Shown here: positions 1-12,166 of the stretch, piece after piece | How positions within the stretch are numbered: position 1 is the stretch's first letter | Layout: each line of letters starts with the position of its first letter | Position numbers and translations under genes: made by a program | Notes under the pieces: generated by a model | Told to the model about the DNA's origin: nothing | The model's input: the letters and a program-made list of their open reading frames with translations, nothing else | Databases searched by the model: none | NCBI RefSeq assembly: GCF_040054535.1 | Contig: NC_090781.1 | Coordinates: forward strand, 13,289,982-13,353,981 | DNA: 64,000 nucleotides | From: Antennarius striatus | Taxonomy: Eukaryota > Chordata > Actinopteri > Lophiiformes > Antennariidae | Direction of reading: 5' to 3'

Positions 1-128
1 ACAGAGAGCTGACATGTTTGGAGAAGGTTTTCTAAAAGCAGAAAAAGAATTATTGTATAGGGAAATGCACACATCTTCAGATGCCATTGAAGTGCGGGAG
101 TTTTCATCTAATTTGTTCTGTTCTTCCA

Positions 129-530
129 GGCGTCCTACAGCAGCCATGCACTTTGTGCGAATATTTAAAAAGTACAGAAATACTGGCCTCAAGAAGATAT
201 GTGGTGAACTGTCTAAATTTTTTGTGTGGAAATTGTCAATTACTGTATAAAAACCACATTCATCTACTAAATTTCTATTTTGTCAAATTCATTCACATGT
301 GTGTGATTCATGCAATCATTCATCTGCAAAAACTGTAAGATGTGCAGCGTTTTCATTCAAGTTTTATTAAGTTCATATTTTGTAAGTAAGCTTTTCTCCA
401 AGTACACTGAATAACAGGAACATAGTTGTGTATTGTACATCATCACAACTAAACCTTTAGCATGGACACATTCATACATGCATACATATATACATAGTAC
501 TGCACTATTTTTCATGTGTGTAAATAAAGT
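129..530 (+). other. Possible 3' terminal exon and poly(A) signal, unassigned
   Basis: A pyrimidine-rich tract ending in CCAG (about 110-129) could be a splice acceptor. It is followed by a short open stretch that stops within 40 bases in one frame and runs to about 250 in another. An AATAAA-type signal lies near 523-528. It falls inside what should be intron 2 of tyw1, on the opposite strand. I do not recognise the peptide, so this could equally be chance or an old repeat. Confidence 0.15.
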
Positions 531-804
531 CATTTATACATCATTTCAGTGGCAGTCTCCTCCTCCAAGCATATGCTGATTATTCTGTTACCTAAACCGA
601 GTAGAACTACCACAAAAATAACACTACAACCAGGATAAAAGTATTATGAACAAAGAGACTTGATCTAAATGAACAAACATGAGACTTGATCTAAATCACA
701 GCTGGGGGTGTGTGTGTGGAGCTTTAGTATGATGAACAAAGACCTTATGTCAGGACACACACAGGCATCAGCTGCCAAGAAATTCAAAGCACAACGTGTT
801 TCTG

Positions 805-894
805 CGATCCTCTCATACATGACGATCCTCTCATACATGACGATCCTCTCATACATGACGATCCTCTCATACATGACGATCCTCTCATACATGA
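805..894. repeat. 18-bp minisatellite, five units
   Basis: Five head-to-tail copies of an 18-bp unit (CGATCCTCTCATACATGA) occur without visible variation. The array lies in tyw1 intron 2 and ends 26 bases before the intron's 5' splice site at 920/921. Unit identity suggests recent expansion, so copy number is probably polymorphic. Confidence 0.95.
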
Positions 895-920
895 CGGAGG
901 AATATGAAGATCAATCTCAC

Positions 921-1305
921 CCTCTTCAGATAGGTTTTCACAGATATCCAAACTCCAAAGACAAGTGCGGCAGCTGAATACAGGTAGAGCCTGTTGTGCC
1001 ATATCAACGTGAGGTAGTTCTCTCCTGGACTTTGTCCATTCTGTGAGACTGGAGAGAGAAACAACATTTTAAGGGATTATATATTACCTGACTTCTCTAT
1101 GCATGTAAGCAAAAAGCAGCAAGAAACAACTAAATTATATTTATCACAGCCACTGATTCGCTGCTAAAGTTAGACGCTGGGTGAGCGACTAGCATGCTAT
1201 CATTGACGTTCATTAAAAACAAAGTGTAGTTTCTATTTCACCTTTCGTATCCGCTGCAGATTCGCTGCTTATGCAAAGCAAAGTCATTAGGATGACGCTC
1301 AACAT
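921..1305 (-). CDS. tyw1: tRNA wybutosine-synthesizing protein 1, first two coding exons (partial)
   Basis: TYW1 is the radical-SAM/flavodoxin enzyme that builds the tricyclic core of wybutosine on tRNA-Phe. Two exons are visible: 1242-1305 (ATG at 1303-1305, donor GTGAAA) and 921-1048 (acceptor CTCCAG, donor AGG/GTGAGA). They join in phase to give 64 codons. The stretch LTLIWHNRLYLYSAAALVF followed by GVWISVKTYLK matches the N-terminal membrane-anchor segment of vertebrate TYW1 (LISLWINRFYIYLGF...). The start is inferred; a second in-frame ATG at 1285-1287 is equally possible. Flavodoxin and radical-SAM exons must lie left of the window. The head-to-head arrangement with SBDS is the same as in human 7q11. 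I am fairly sure of exon 2 and less sure of exon 1. Confidence 0.72.
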
Positions 1306-1919
1306 TGTCTCAAATGGAAACGCTGACTTATATTACAGTCATGGGTTGATAAGCGATGTACTGTACAGTATACCAATAGCTGGCTGGCCGATGAGCATGC
1401 TGGGAAGCGTAGTTATTAGCAGTGTGACGTCATACGAGATATCTTACGTTACGTTCGAGGTGCGTAGTATTTCAAAGCAAATAGCGCATACGGTTGCAGA
1501 TTTATCCCCTTATCCCCACAAAATACATATTCTTTACAGACGAATGTTATTTTTGCTAATGTAATGTTGCATGTACTTGTCATATTAACACACTAATCTA
1601 TGTTTAAACAGTATTGTGAATTCTGTTTATGTCTCATAGCATCCCTACTTTTAATGTAAAGTGTATACGTGTAATGGATATAAAAGACATTCAGTGATCA
1701 CTGAACCGCTGTCCTATTCAGAACTGTGATCGTTCACTGCCCCCCAACGGTCATATTGTGGAACTGCAACTCTAAATTCAAGAGAAGCGTCTCTTTCGCG
1801 CTTGACAGCAGACAAATACTTCCGGTGATAACTCACAAAATTCTTGAGTGACAAAACTTAAACAGAAGCAGGCGAACATCCATTTTATAACACATAATGG
1901 TCTTTCGTCACGTGCTTAG
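1306..1919. promoter_or_regulatory. tyw1 side of the bidirectional tyw1/sbds promoter
   Basis: This is the unique sequence between the tyw1 start and the LTR element. Three promoter-type motifs are seen: a ZNF143/SBS-like site on the minus strand at 1395-1414 (ACTACnnTTCCCAGCATGC type, about 90 bases upstream of the tyw1 ATG), a palindromic CRE TGACGTCA at 1425-1432, and an ETS core ACTTCCGG at 1818-1825. These are typical of TATA-less housekeeping promoters. Their function is inferred. Confidence 0.45.
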
Positions 1920-2082
1920 TGTAATATACTGTACTCCAGACAACGTTGTTAGCGGGCGGGCAACTTATTTATTTTTCATTTGTTACAGAGCAGGACTACG
2001 GGAACTCAGTAGGGACAAACAGACTACAGGTAGAAAAGCAAAGCACTTAATGAACCAGTGTTATTCGACACAATATGTTACA
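1920..2082 (-). repeat. LTR (3' LTR of the element)
   Basis: 163 bp, same sequence as 6404-6566. In element orientation it begins TGTAACATATTG and ends CAGTATATTACA. The purine tract just inside it marks it as the downstream LTR. Confidence 0.96.
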
Positions 2083-2373
2083 TCTCCCCTTCTCAGAAAA
2101 GAAACTTCTTTATATATTGCACTTAAAAGTTAACATTAAACTGACTCTTATACTGTTTAACCTTTAAACTGTACCTTTAGGTTTCCAGATAAACAAATCT
2201 CAATTCAAGTAAACAAACTTCAATACTAGTACCTGTAGCTTCTTAACTCAGTTGCAAATAGAAAGCAATGAAACAGTCATTTAGCTTTGTAATAAACTTC
2301 ACACAGTAACTAGGAAGGTGTGATTAGTATCTCTTCACTGTCTTAATGTAAACTAATTTATCAACACAATCTA

Positions 2374-5300
2374 TTACAGATTCAGTCTATCAGGAGGCTT
2401 CACAACTCTGCCCAGTCTGGTAGTGAACTGTCCAGCTGGCTGGGCTCGAGTGGGGCACACAGTTGCTTTGGGCGGAGAGCGAGGCAGAACATTAGGAGCT
2501 GAAGGTTGCTGCTCCTTCTCAGGTGGCTCTGCCAGCTCAGTCCATGGTTCAGCACGTATCAAGTGACGAGGTTGGTTGGCGGCTGCAGTGCTTCTACGAA
2601 GGTGTTGACTGTTGCGGCGGTACTCCGTGTCTCCACAGTCCACAACGTATGATCGCGGTGCACTGTGTTGTTTCACTACAACTCCAGGGGACCACCTGTT
2701 GTTGCCAGGATGCGGCTGCATCCTGATCTCATCTCCAGGCTTAAGGGCAACAGGGGGTTTACCTGCTCTCTTGCGGTCGTAGTAGTACTTTTGACTGTCC
2801 TTGGTTTTGTCCAGCAGGTGCTTGACTTTGAGGGGGTTATAAGCTGTTGGCGCCAGCAGGATGCGAGCAGTAGGTAGTTTATTGCGAGGCCTCCTGCCCA
2901 TAAGGAGCTGAGCAGGTGACAGGCCTACTTGCTCAAGCGGAGTAGTTCTGTAATCCATCAACGCAAGGTGCCTGTCTGGTGCTTTACACCAAAGTCTCTT
3001 AACAGTTTGCACTGCACGCTCTGCTTCACCATTTGAGTGTGGTGTGTGCGGCGACGACGTCTTGTGTGAGATACCATAGCTCTCACAGAAGTCTTTGAAC
3101 TCTTCTGAGGAGTATTGTGTACCATTATCTGTCCGCAGAGTAGCTGGGATGCCATGTCTGCTGAACTGTGCTTTCAGGGTTTCGATGGTGGTGCGACTGC
3201 GCATGTCTTTCAGTTCATCCACTTCAATGAATTTTGAGTAATAATCCACAAGCAGGATGTAGTGTTTACCCTCAAACTCAAACAGATCTGATGCTACTTT
3301 CTCAAACGGCAGCTCTGGTGTTTCTGTTGGCTTTAATGGGTGTCTGGGCAGCTTGTTCTGGAAGTCTGCACACTTGCTGCAGTTCCTGACCACTTCCTCT
3401 ATTTCTGCACTCATACCTGGCCAGTATAGCACTTCCCGGGCTCGCTGTTTGCTTTTCACCATCCCTAAGTGCGAATGGTGTATCAGTCTGAGCATGTGTT
3501 CTCGTAGAGAAGGGGGCACTACTATTCGTAGTCCTTTGTAGATAACTCCATCAGAACAGACGAGCTGGCTCCTCGAGTCCCAATATGGCTGAACAGGAAT
3601 GGGCAATTCCCGTCTGTGTTCTGGCCAGCCACGCTGTATTGTTTGTTGTAGACAGCTTAGCTCCTCTTTGGTGCACTCTTGCAGTTCAGTGTACTTCTGG
3701 TCACTAACTGAGACAAAGCTGAGCATGGAGACACACTCTAGCCCATCAATCTCTGGCTTCTTCTCTGGAAGTTGTGCTCTAGAGAGTGTGTCAGGCAACT
3801 CCATGTCCTTTCCTCTCCTGTACTTGACAGTTAAGTCATACCACTGCAGTCGCAGACGCATTCTCTGGATGCGCATAGGGGTGGAGAGCAGCGATTTCTT
3901 AAAGATATCTTCGAGAGGTTTGTGGTCGTTGTAAACTGTGACATGTGTCCCAAATATGTAGTTGTGAAACTTGACACAGGCATGTACGATGGAGAGCATC
4001 TCCTTCTCAATTTGCGCATAGCGCGTTTCTGCATCCGTCAGTGATCTTGACGAGAAGGCTACAGGCTGGTTTTCCTGTAGCAGGACAGCGCCTAGCCCAC
4101 TGCTGCTAGCATCGCAGAAAATTTCCACAGGCTTCGCTGGATCAAAAAATCTCAGTACTGGCGGGCGTGTGCATAACTCCTTGAGTCTGTCAAAGGCTTG
4201 TTGCTGTGCTGGCTGCCACAGGAACTCTACGTCACCTTTGAGGAGCTGACGCAGTGGAGCATCCTCTTCACTGAGGTTTGGTATGAACTTTGACAGATAA
4301 GTGACAAAGCCTAGGAAACGGCGGACACCATCCTTGTCTGTTGGCGGTGTCATGCAGCGTACTGCTTCAACTTTTGCTGGGTCTGGTTTCAGTCCATGAG
4401 CTGTTATTAAATGACCTACATATGACACAGCTGACTGACGGATGTGACACTTGCTGAAGTTTAGCTTCAGATTGTAGCTTGTCGCTCTTTCGACGACTCT
4501 GCGTAGAATTGCATCATGCTTCTCCATTGTGGGGGCAGCTACGAGAATATCGTCCATCACACTTACAGCACCTGCAATGCCCTCGAGCATTTCATCCATG
4601 ATGCGCTGGAAAATTTCTGGTGCACATTTCAGTCCAAATGGGAGTCTCAGCCATCTGTACCTGCCAATCGGAGTATTGAACGTTGTGATGAGAGACGACT
4701 CTTCATCCAGTCTTATCTGTAGAAATCCTGACTTGGCGTCTAAGACTGAGAAGACTTTGGCACCAGGGATTGCAGAGACAACATCCTCTATGTTGCGCAT
4801 GGGGTGGTGTTCCCTCTTAATGACTTTATTTAAGTCACTTGGATCAATGCAAATTCTTACTTTGCCATTTCGCACTGTGGCTACCATGGAACTCACCCAC
4901 TCTGTAGGCTGTTCAACTTTGGTGATGTGTCCATCTTTCTCCATCTCATGTAGTTTTTCCACTATCTTTTCTTTAAGTGCAGCTGGTTGGCGACGTGCAG
5001 GATGGACCACACCCGCAGCATCTGGATCAATTTTGATTTTGTATGTACCTGGCAGAGTCCCGGTGGTGTGTGTCAGCTCTGGAAACTCAGCCAGTCCAGC
5101 AGGTGCACTCTGTGTTGGGGTGATGACATCACTACTGCTCAACTTGTTTTTTACAGTAGTGGTCTGCAGTGAGGCGAGACGAGCAATCAGACCTAAAGCT
5201 GCAGCTGTGGTGCCACTGAGCACATTTTCCTGTGCAATGTCCACAATTTCAAACTCTGCACTCACTTCACAGGTTTTGTAATTTACCTGTAGATCAACTG

Positions 5301-6369
5301 CAGCAACTGGCTTCAGTTTGTGGTTGGAGTAGGTGCGGAGGACGGTGTTGGAGCGCTTTAGCTCACCGGTGTGCTGAAGAAGCTGGTAACTGTTCAGAGT
5401 TAACGTGTTGCACTTGGCACCCGTATCTAATCTAAATCGCACTTGCTGCGACAGAATCTGTAAGCATGCCGTCCATTCATCATCATCTTCTGCATCATCA
5501 GTCTGTGTCAGATTTATGCTCAGGATTTCATCCTCATGTGGATCCTGACTTAACACTGGCTCAACACTCACTGAATTTATCGCACGCTTGCGACACACAG
5601 CCATCCAGTGATTTGGTTTGTGGCAATAGGAACATGTTGAACCTTTAGCTGGACACTGTCCTTTATTCCACTTGTGGCTCGAGTCTTTACCGCAGCTTGG
5701 GCAGTTTTTTGCTTGACTGACTGATGCTTGTCTGTGATATGTATTTTTTCTCTGTCCTCTGTTATGTCCATAATTGTTTGATGCAGAGTATTTTGTCTTA
5801 GCAGACACAACAGATACATGTGAATCATCTTCTCTGACGATTTTCATTTGTCTCTGTGACATTTCAAACTGCTGGGAGATCTCTAGAGCTTTGGCTAGCG
5901 TCAGATCCTCACCTCTGTCCAGCAGTCTTTCTTGGACTCGCTTTTCTCTCACTCCCGCGATGATCGCATCAATTAACATGTCGTCTGGGTCAGCGTACTC
6001 ACAATCCATTAATATGAGCCTCAGATCCTTCACAAAGTTGTCGAAACTTTCAGTTGAGCCTTGTTTCCTTTGTTTGAAACGATGTCTGGCTATCCGTTTA
6101 TTTTTCCTCGGCCGTATGTAGCCGGCAAATTTATCCAGTACCTTAACCGGATCTCCTTTTTCGCCGTCAGCCCAGTTTAACGTCTTGTAGATTTCTCTGC
6201 CTTGTTCGCCGATCCACGTTCCTAGCCAGCCGGCTTGTTGTTTAGCTTCTAGCTCCGAGAGGGGACCGTCAAATACAAACGTGACGTGACTCCTGAACCT
6301 TTCAAACTCCTGATACAGATCCGGAGCGTCCCAGTCTATTTTCGGATGTTCAAACTGAGAGGTTGCCAT
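2374..6369 (-). CDS. Gag-Pol polyprotein of the LTR retrotransposon
   Basis: A single reading frame of 1331 residues with the Ty3/Gypsy domain order. Gag-like N-terminus is about 1-180. A cysteine-rich region at 223-259 ends in a CX2CX4HX4C zinc knuckle (246-259). The aspartic protease motif DTGA is near 315-318. Reverse transcriptase is about 470-650, with LPFGL at 576-580 and a VMDD catalytic box at 604-607. RNase H starts near 748 (FCDASSSG). The integrase HHCC zinc domain is about 964-1000 and its DDE core has D1028, D1081 and E about 1115. The frame starts just inside the primer-binding site. No envelope gene is seen. Gag and Pol are in one frame, as in some Mag-type elements. Confidence 0.93.
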   Translation of the reverse strand: MATSQFEHPKIDWDAPDLYQEFERFRSHVTFVFDGPLSELEAKQQAGWLGTWIGEQGREIYKTLNWADGEKGDPVKVLDKFAGYIRPRKNKRIARHRFKQRKQGSTESFDNFVKDLRLILMDCEYADPDDMLIDAIIAGVREKRVQERLLDRGEDLTLAKALEISQQFEMSQRQMKIVREDDSHVSVVSAKTKYSASNNYGHNRGQRKNTYHRQASVSQAKNCPSCGKDSSHKWNKGQCPAKGSTCSYCHKPNHWMAVCRKRAINSVSVEPVLSQDPHEDEILSINLTQTDDAEDDDEWTACLQILSQQVRFRLDTGAKCNTLTLNSYQLLQHTGELKRSNTVLRTYSNHKLKPVAAVDLQVNYKTCEVSAEFEIVDIAQENVLSGTTAAALGLIARLASLQTTTVKNKLSSSDVITPTQSAPAGLAEFPELTHTTGTLPGTYKIKIDPDAAGVVHPARRQPAALKEKIVEKLHEMEKDGHITKVEQPTEWVSSMVATVRNGKVRICIDPSDLNKVIKREHHPMRNIEDVVSAIPGAKVFSVLDAKSGFLQIRLDEESSLITTFNTPIGRYRWLRLPFGLKCAPEIFQRIMDEMLEGIAGAVSVMDDILVAAPTMEKHDAILRRVVERATSYNLKLNFSKCHIRQSAVSYVGHLITAHGLKPDPAKVEAVRCMTPPTDKDGVRRFLGFVTYLSKFIPNLSEEDAPLRQLLKGDVEFLWQPAQQQAFDRLKELCTRPPVLRFFDPAKPVEIFCDASSSGLGAVLLQENQPVAFSSRSLTDAETRYAQIEKEMLSIVHACVKFHNYIFGTHVTVYNDHKPLEDIFKKSLLSTPMRIQRMRLRLQWYDLTVKYRRGKDMELPDTLSRAQLPEKKPEIDGLECVSMLSFVSVSDQKYTELQECTKEELSCLQQTIQRGWPEHRRELPIPVQPYWDSRSQLVCSDGVIYKGLRIVVPPSLREHMLRLIHHSHLGMVKSKQRAREVLYWPGMSAEIEEVVRNCSKCADFQNKLPRHPLKPTETPELPFEKVASDLFEFEGKHYILLVDYYSKFIEVDELKDMRSRTTIETLKAQFSRHGIPATLRTDNGTQYSSEEFKDFCESYGISHKTSSPHTPHSNGEAERAVQTVKRLWCKAPDRHLALMDYRTTPLEQVGLSPAQLLMGRRPRNKLPTARILLAPTAYNPLKVKHLLDKTKDSQKYYYDRKRAGKPPVALKPGDEIRMQPHPGNNRWSPGVVVKQHSAPRSYVVDCGDTEYRRNSQHLRRSTAAANQPRHLIRAEPWTELAEPPEKEQQPSAPNVLPRSPPKATVCPTRAQPAGQFTTRLGRVVKPPDRLNL

Positions 6370-6403
6370 TGTTTTTTCTGTTCTTGACAGACTTCTGACA
6401 CCA

Positions 6404-6566
6404 TGTAATATACTGTACTCCAGACAACGTTGTTAGCGGGCGGGCAACTTATTTATTTTTCATTTGTTACAGAGCAGGACTACGGGAACTCAGTAGGGAC
6501 AAACAGACTACAGGTAGAAAAGCAAAGCACTTAATGAACCAGTGTTATTCGACACAATATGTTACA
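6404..6566 (-). repeat. LTR (5' LTR of the element)
   Basis: 163 bp, identical by eye to 1920-2082. The tRNA-Leu-type primer-binding site abuts its inner end, which marks it as the upstream LTR. Confidence 0.96.
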
Positions 6567-6571
6567 CTTAG

Positions 6572-8804
<2,233 letters not shown>

Positions 8805-10497
8805 TAAACCAACTATTTAAGACTCTGCACCTTATCCATACTAAAATACTTCATTGTGGCTCACAAACTGGAAACTGATTGGAGAGGCTGTTTTATTTGA
8901 AAGATGTGTACTTTTCCAACTTCCTTTATTTGAATATTTTTGTTTGCCACATTTATTTGATTGGTGGATTATGTTTCAAAAGTACTTTTAAGCGTCATAC
9001 CTAACCTTGATTGTCAGTCTTTTTGGGTTGTACTGTATTCACTATTGCTTTGAGTATCTTTCTTAAGCATCTCAGGAACATTTACCAACATTTCAAGCAA
9101 TGTTTCTTCCCTTCATCAAACTCTGTGTGCCATGCAGTCATGCTCAGTATCCCATTTGCCCAGTAGTGTGTATTTTGTCAAAATTACCTATTTTGACAGT
9201 ACCCTCATAATTTAGGTTTAAGTACTGTTAAGGGTGCAAATAGTTTGCTGGATGATTTGGATAGAACATTCCTACCCTAGCAATTTAAATGTAGGCATAA
9301 AATGCAATGATTCTGTCAATAATCCTCTTGGAGTTCCTGGTTCCCTGGTTCCTGGAGAAGAGTTATCGTCATTCATACCAAAGAGCTTGACCAGTTATTC
9401 ACAGGAGGAGGAACCATCTGGTTGCCACTCAGGCTGTGGTGGATTACCTATGGGCGAACTGGCGAACTGGGAGTTTGGACTGATAAATCATATGATATAA
9501 GAAAAAAATATAATCATAAAGCTTGTATAACACATTATATGGATCAGGCAGTAATTGATTGTTATGTATTGTGGGCGTCACATGTAACAAACTTGTTATC
9601 TTACAAATATCACACAAATGCAGATTTTGGATTAGGGGATTCAATCTGTGACAAGAATGCTTTCTCTGTACATATGGAGTGACTAAAGAATCTGACCTCA
9701 GATTTTAAAAAAACTCAGATTAAGTCATGTGTTGTCTCTTCTTTAGTTGATCGAAAATATTCCCCCAACAGTATATCTGTTCCATTTTTATTCTCAATAT
9801 TCAGACATTGAAGCTAGAATGTAAATTAACAAAAATCTAAATAAATAAAACGTGAATGAAATAAAACCACACAAGTAAAACAATCAATAAAATGTCAAAT
9901 AGTTTTGCTGCAGCACCCAAGTCATGATAGCAAGGAAACAGTTACCAATTATTATCATTCGAATTCTTGTGAGATTGGACACACTGTTAAACAACAGGCA
10001 ATACTGAGGTCAGCAACAAATAAGATCTTGTGGCTACATACCATCATCAAATCAATAAGATATTACAGCACAAAGAATTTGATCTTTGTGTTACTGTGTT
10101 CTTTACTTTGACAAGTATACAGGGTTGCTGTCTTGAAATGAAACCTACAGATTTATAGACAGAAGTCCAGAATGTTCAGTTACACATCTCTGAATTTTGC
10201 TATGGATTTGAATACTGTAGTTGTAAAAACATCCTACTCAGACTACACTGACTGCTTTGTTTCCATCAAACATCCTCATTTTATTAAAAAAAAACAAAAA
10301 CAAAAAAGACTACTCAACTTTTCATTTTCTCAAACGCACTGAAGGATAAGTCAAGGCCAAAGTAGCACATGGCTCTGATCAGAAGACATTTGTAAACATT
10401 AGCTTTTTTCTGTAGATTTGTTTTACTGCAGAATAGTTCATCTCAGATGTTGAACTAATTGCATTATTCTGTCAGTGTATTTATTGAAACCATCATT
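8805..10497. other. SBDS 3' flank, no gene seen
   Basis: AT-rich DNA after SBDS with no coding frame I can support. Candidate poly(A) signals are at 8803-8808 (overlapping the stop) and AATAAA runs near 9838-9850. A minus-strand AATAAA at 10480-10485 could serve the claudin at 11263-11937. Confidence 0.4.
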
Positions 10498-10915
10498 ACA
10501 TCCCGCTTCAAAGTGTGATGTGTTGCGATTGTCAGTGTTCGTTCTTCGTTCGTATGTCCACCAAATATCTTCGCAACCATTGCAGATAGAAAGATGAAAC
10601 AAAAAGCACATTATTCGGACAGCAAAGGGGATGAAAATGAGATAATGACCTTGAGAAAACTAGGTCAATTTCAAATTTTGTACACTCAGGAACCGGATAA
10701 GATAGAAAGACAAGGGAGAAGGCCAGTGTAAAACCATAGATCAAAGCTAGTGCTTTGATCTACCTATGCCCTAGCTTTGATCTATAGTCTTACACTGGCC
10801 TTCTCCACATGCACTAGCTTATGCACTAGTCAGGTACTACTTTTAGGGTACCCTGACCTACCCTGAAAGTAAGTCAGGGTAAGTCGAGGGATGTTGCAGT
10901 CTCTGACTGCTTTGT
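10498..10915 (-). repeat. Dispersed repeat family R1, copy 1 (reverse)
   Basis: Ends are ACATCCC (10498-10504) and GGGATGT (10888-10894), followed by the shared flank GCAGTCTCTGACTGCTTTGT. It contains the family core (CACCAAATATCTTCG..., ATGACCTTGAGAAAACTAGGTC) seen at 13966, 26593 and 60869. This copy also carries an added palindrome at 10715-10806. No coding capacity is seen; the family is non-autonomous and I cannot name it. Confidence 0.8.
10715..10806. repeat. 92-bp imperfect palindrome inside repeat copy 1
   Basis: Outer arms GGAGAAGGCCAGTGTAA (10715-10731) and its reverse complement (10790-10806) match for 17 bp. Inner arms TAGATCAAAGCTAG (10737-10750) and the complement (10771-10784) match for 14 bp. 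A third TTTGATCTA lies between them. Other copies of the repeat have only one arm, so this arose by a local inverted duplication. Confidence 0.9.
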
Positions 10916-11262
10916 TTAATTTTAAGATCAATATTATCCTGATCCCATTCATTTTAAACATCATGAGGTATTGACAGTATCAGAAGCGTGCAGTGTTGCA
11001 TTTTCCAGCTCTACTGAATTGACAAAATGAGGATTTAACGTAAATCAATACTAGACACAGTGAATGAAAATGGAACTGACAAGATGTTCACATCCGTGTC
11101 ATGAAGTTATGAATGACACACTACATAACTTCATACTTTGTGAAGCTAAAGCATCATCACTTAACCTGTGCAGCCAGAAGTCTGACTTGTTTGTTAAAGT
11201 TAGCAATATATTAATCATCATGTTTGTTAGCTCACTCTCTACCAGAAGAAGTCTCAGTCCCT

Positions 11263-11937
11263 TCAGATAGGCTCTGATCTGTGTTCATACTGACTGTTTG
11301 TTAACACAGTCCTGTTGATCCTATTGAGTGGGTGATTGGCCTCCTCCTCTGGGTTAGGATACCTGCTTCCCTCAGGGTACTCCACCTGCCTCCCTAAAGT
11401 TGGGCATCTGGTGGTGAGGAACACTCCACACACCAACAATAAAGAAAAGGAGATCCATCCGAAGTACAGCGCAGGGCCCCAGTCTCTTCTCAGAAACACA
11501 GCACCCTTCAGTGGCTGACTGGTGTGATGACACGTCCAGGCTGTGGGGATCAGCACTAGGATTGCAGATAAAATGTACAAAGCACCAGAAAACACTTTGA
11601 TCTGCTTTCGAGTGGGGAACCATACCGTCCCTATTGCTCCTATCACTGTGGCAAAAGCCCCAACTCCAATGGCTGCCATTAAGAGGGCCCTCCATGTCCG
11701 AAAACTTCCAGAAAGAGACATAAGAGACTGATAGAAAGAGCAGTGCAGGCTACCGTCATGGGCCAAGTCCCAGTGATCCCAGTCCAGCCACACCCCATCC
11801 CAGTAGGCAGGCAGGGTAGCCGTGGTGTTGTCCACAGTGCCGCTTACCTTCCACAGAGCAAGGCAGCGTGTCACAATGGTACAAAGCCAGCCTGTGATGG
11901 CCAGGCCGAGGGCAGAGAGCTCCAGCTGCCACCCCAT
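11263..11937 (-). CDS. Divergent claudin-like four-transmembrane protein
   Basis: One exon, 224 residues, with the claudin layout: TM1 about 8-25, TM2 about 82-105, TM3 about 118-135, TM4 about 160-180, two extracellular loops and a short C-tail. W29 and a GVW (48-50) match the W-GLW part of the claudin signature and C66 is present. The first loop cysteine, normally three residues after GLW, is a tryptophan (W53), and no other loop cysteine is available. The usual loop-1 disulfide therefore cannot form in the standard way. The C-terminus (SEPI) is not the usual YV PDZ ligand. It is first of seven minus-strand claudins. The open frame and conserved layout argue for a working gene rather than a relic; it may no longer form normal junction strands. 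Confidence 0.85.
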   Translation of the reverse strand: MGWQLELSALGLAITGWLCTIVTRCLALWKVSGTVDNTTATLPAYWDGVWLDWDHWDLAHDGSLHCSFYQSLMSLSGSFRTWRALLMAAIGVGAFATVIGAIGTVWFPTRKQIKVFSGALYILSAILVLIPTAWTCHHTSQPLKGAVFLRRDWGPALYFGWISFSLLLVCGVFLTTRCPTLGRQVEYPEGSRYPNPEEEANHPLNRINRTVLTNSQYEHRSEPI

Positions 11938-12028
11938 GATTACAGCCTGTCTGTTAGCTCCCTGTCGTCACAGAGCAGCAGGCTGGGGTGGGTTGTTTTT
12001 CTAGCATGTGTGTACATGTGGGAGTGAG

Positions 12029-12166
<138 letters not shown>

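Larger units (their letters stand above)
1920..6566 (-). mobile_element. Ty3/Gypsy-type LTR retrotransposon, looks whole and very young
   Basis: This 4647-bp element is in minus orientation, bounded by two 163-bp LTRs with TG...CA ends. It is flanked by the 5-bp target duplication CTTAG (1915-1919 and 6567-6571). Next to the 5' LTR (minus sense, just below 6404) is a primer-binding site TGGTGTCAGAAGT that would pair with the 3' end of a tRNA-Leu. Next to the 3' LTR is a purine tract (2083-2094). One long gag-pol reading frame fills most of the interior. The LTRs look identical by eye, so insertion is recent. Lineage is Ty3/Gypsy without chromodomain, perhaps Mag-like (tentative). It sits between tyw1 and SBDS. 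Confidence 0.96.

Noticed and set aside
4529-5281. A 250-codon plus-strand open frame within the LTR element
   Set aside because: It is the shadow of the gag-pol frame on the opposite strand.
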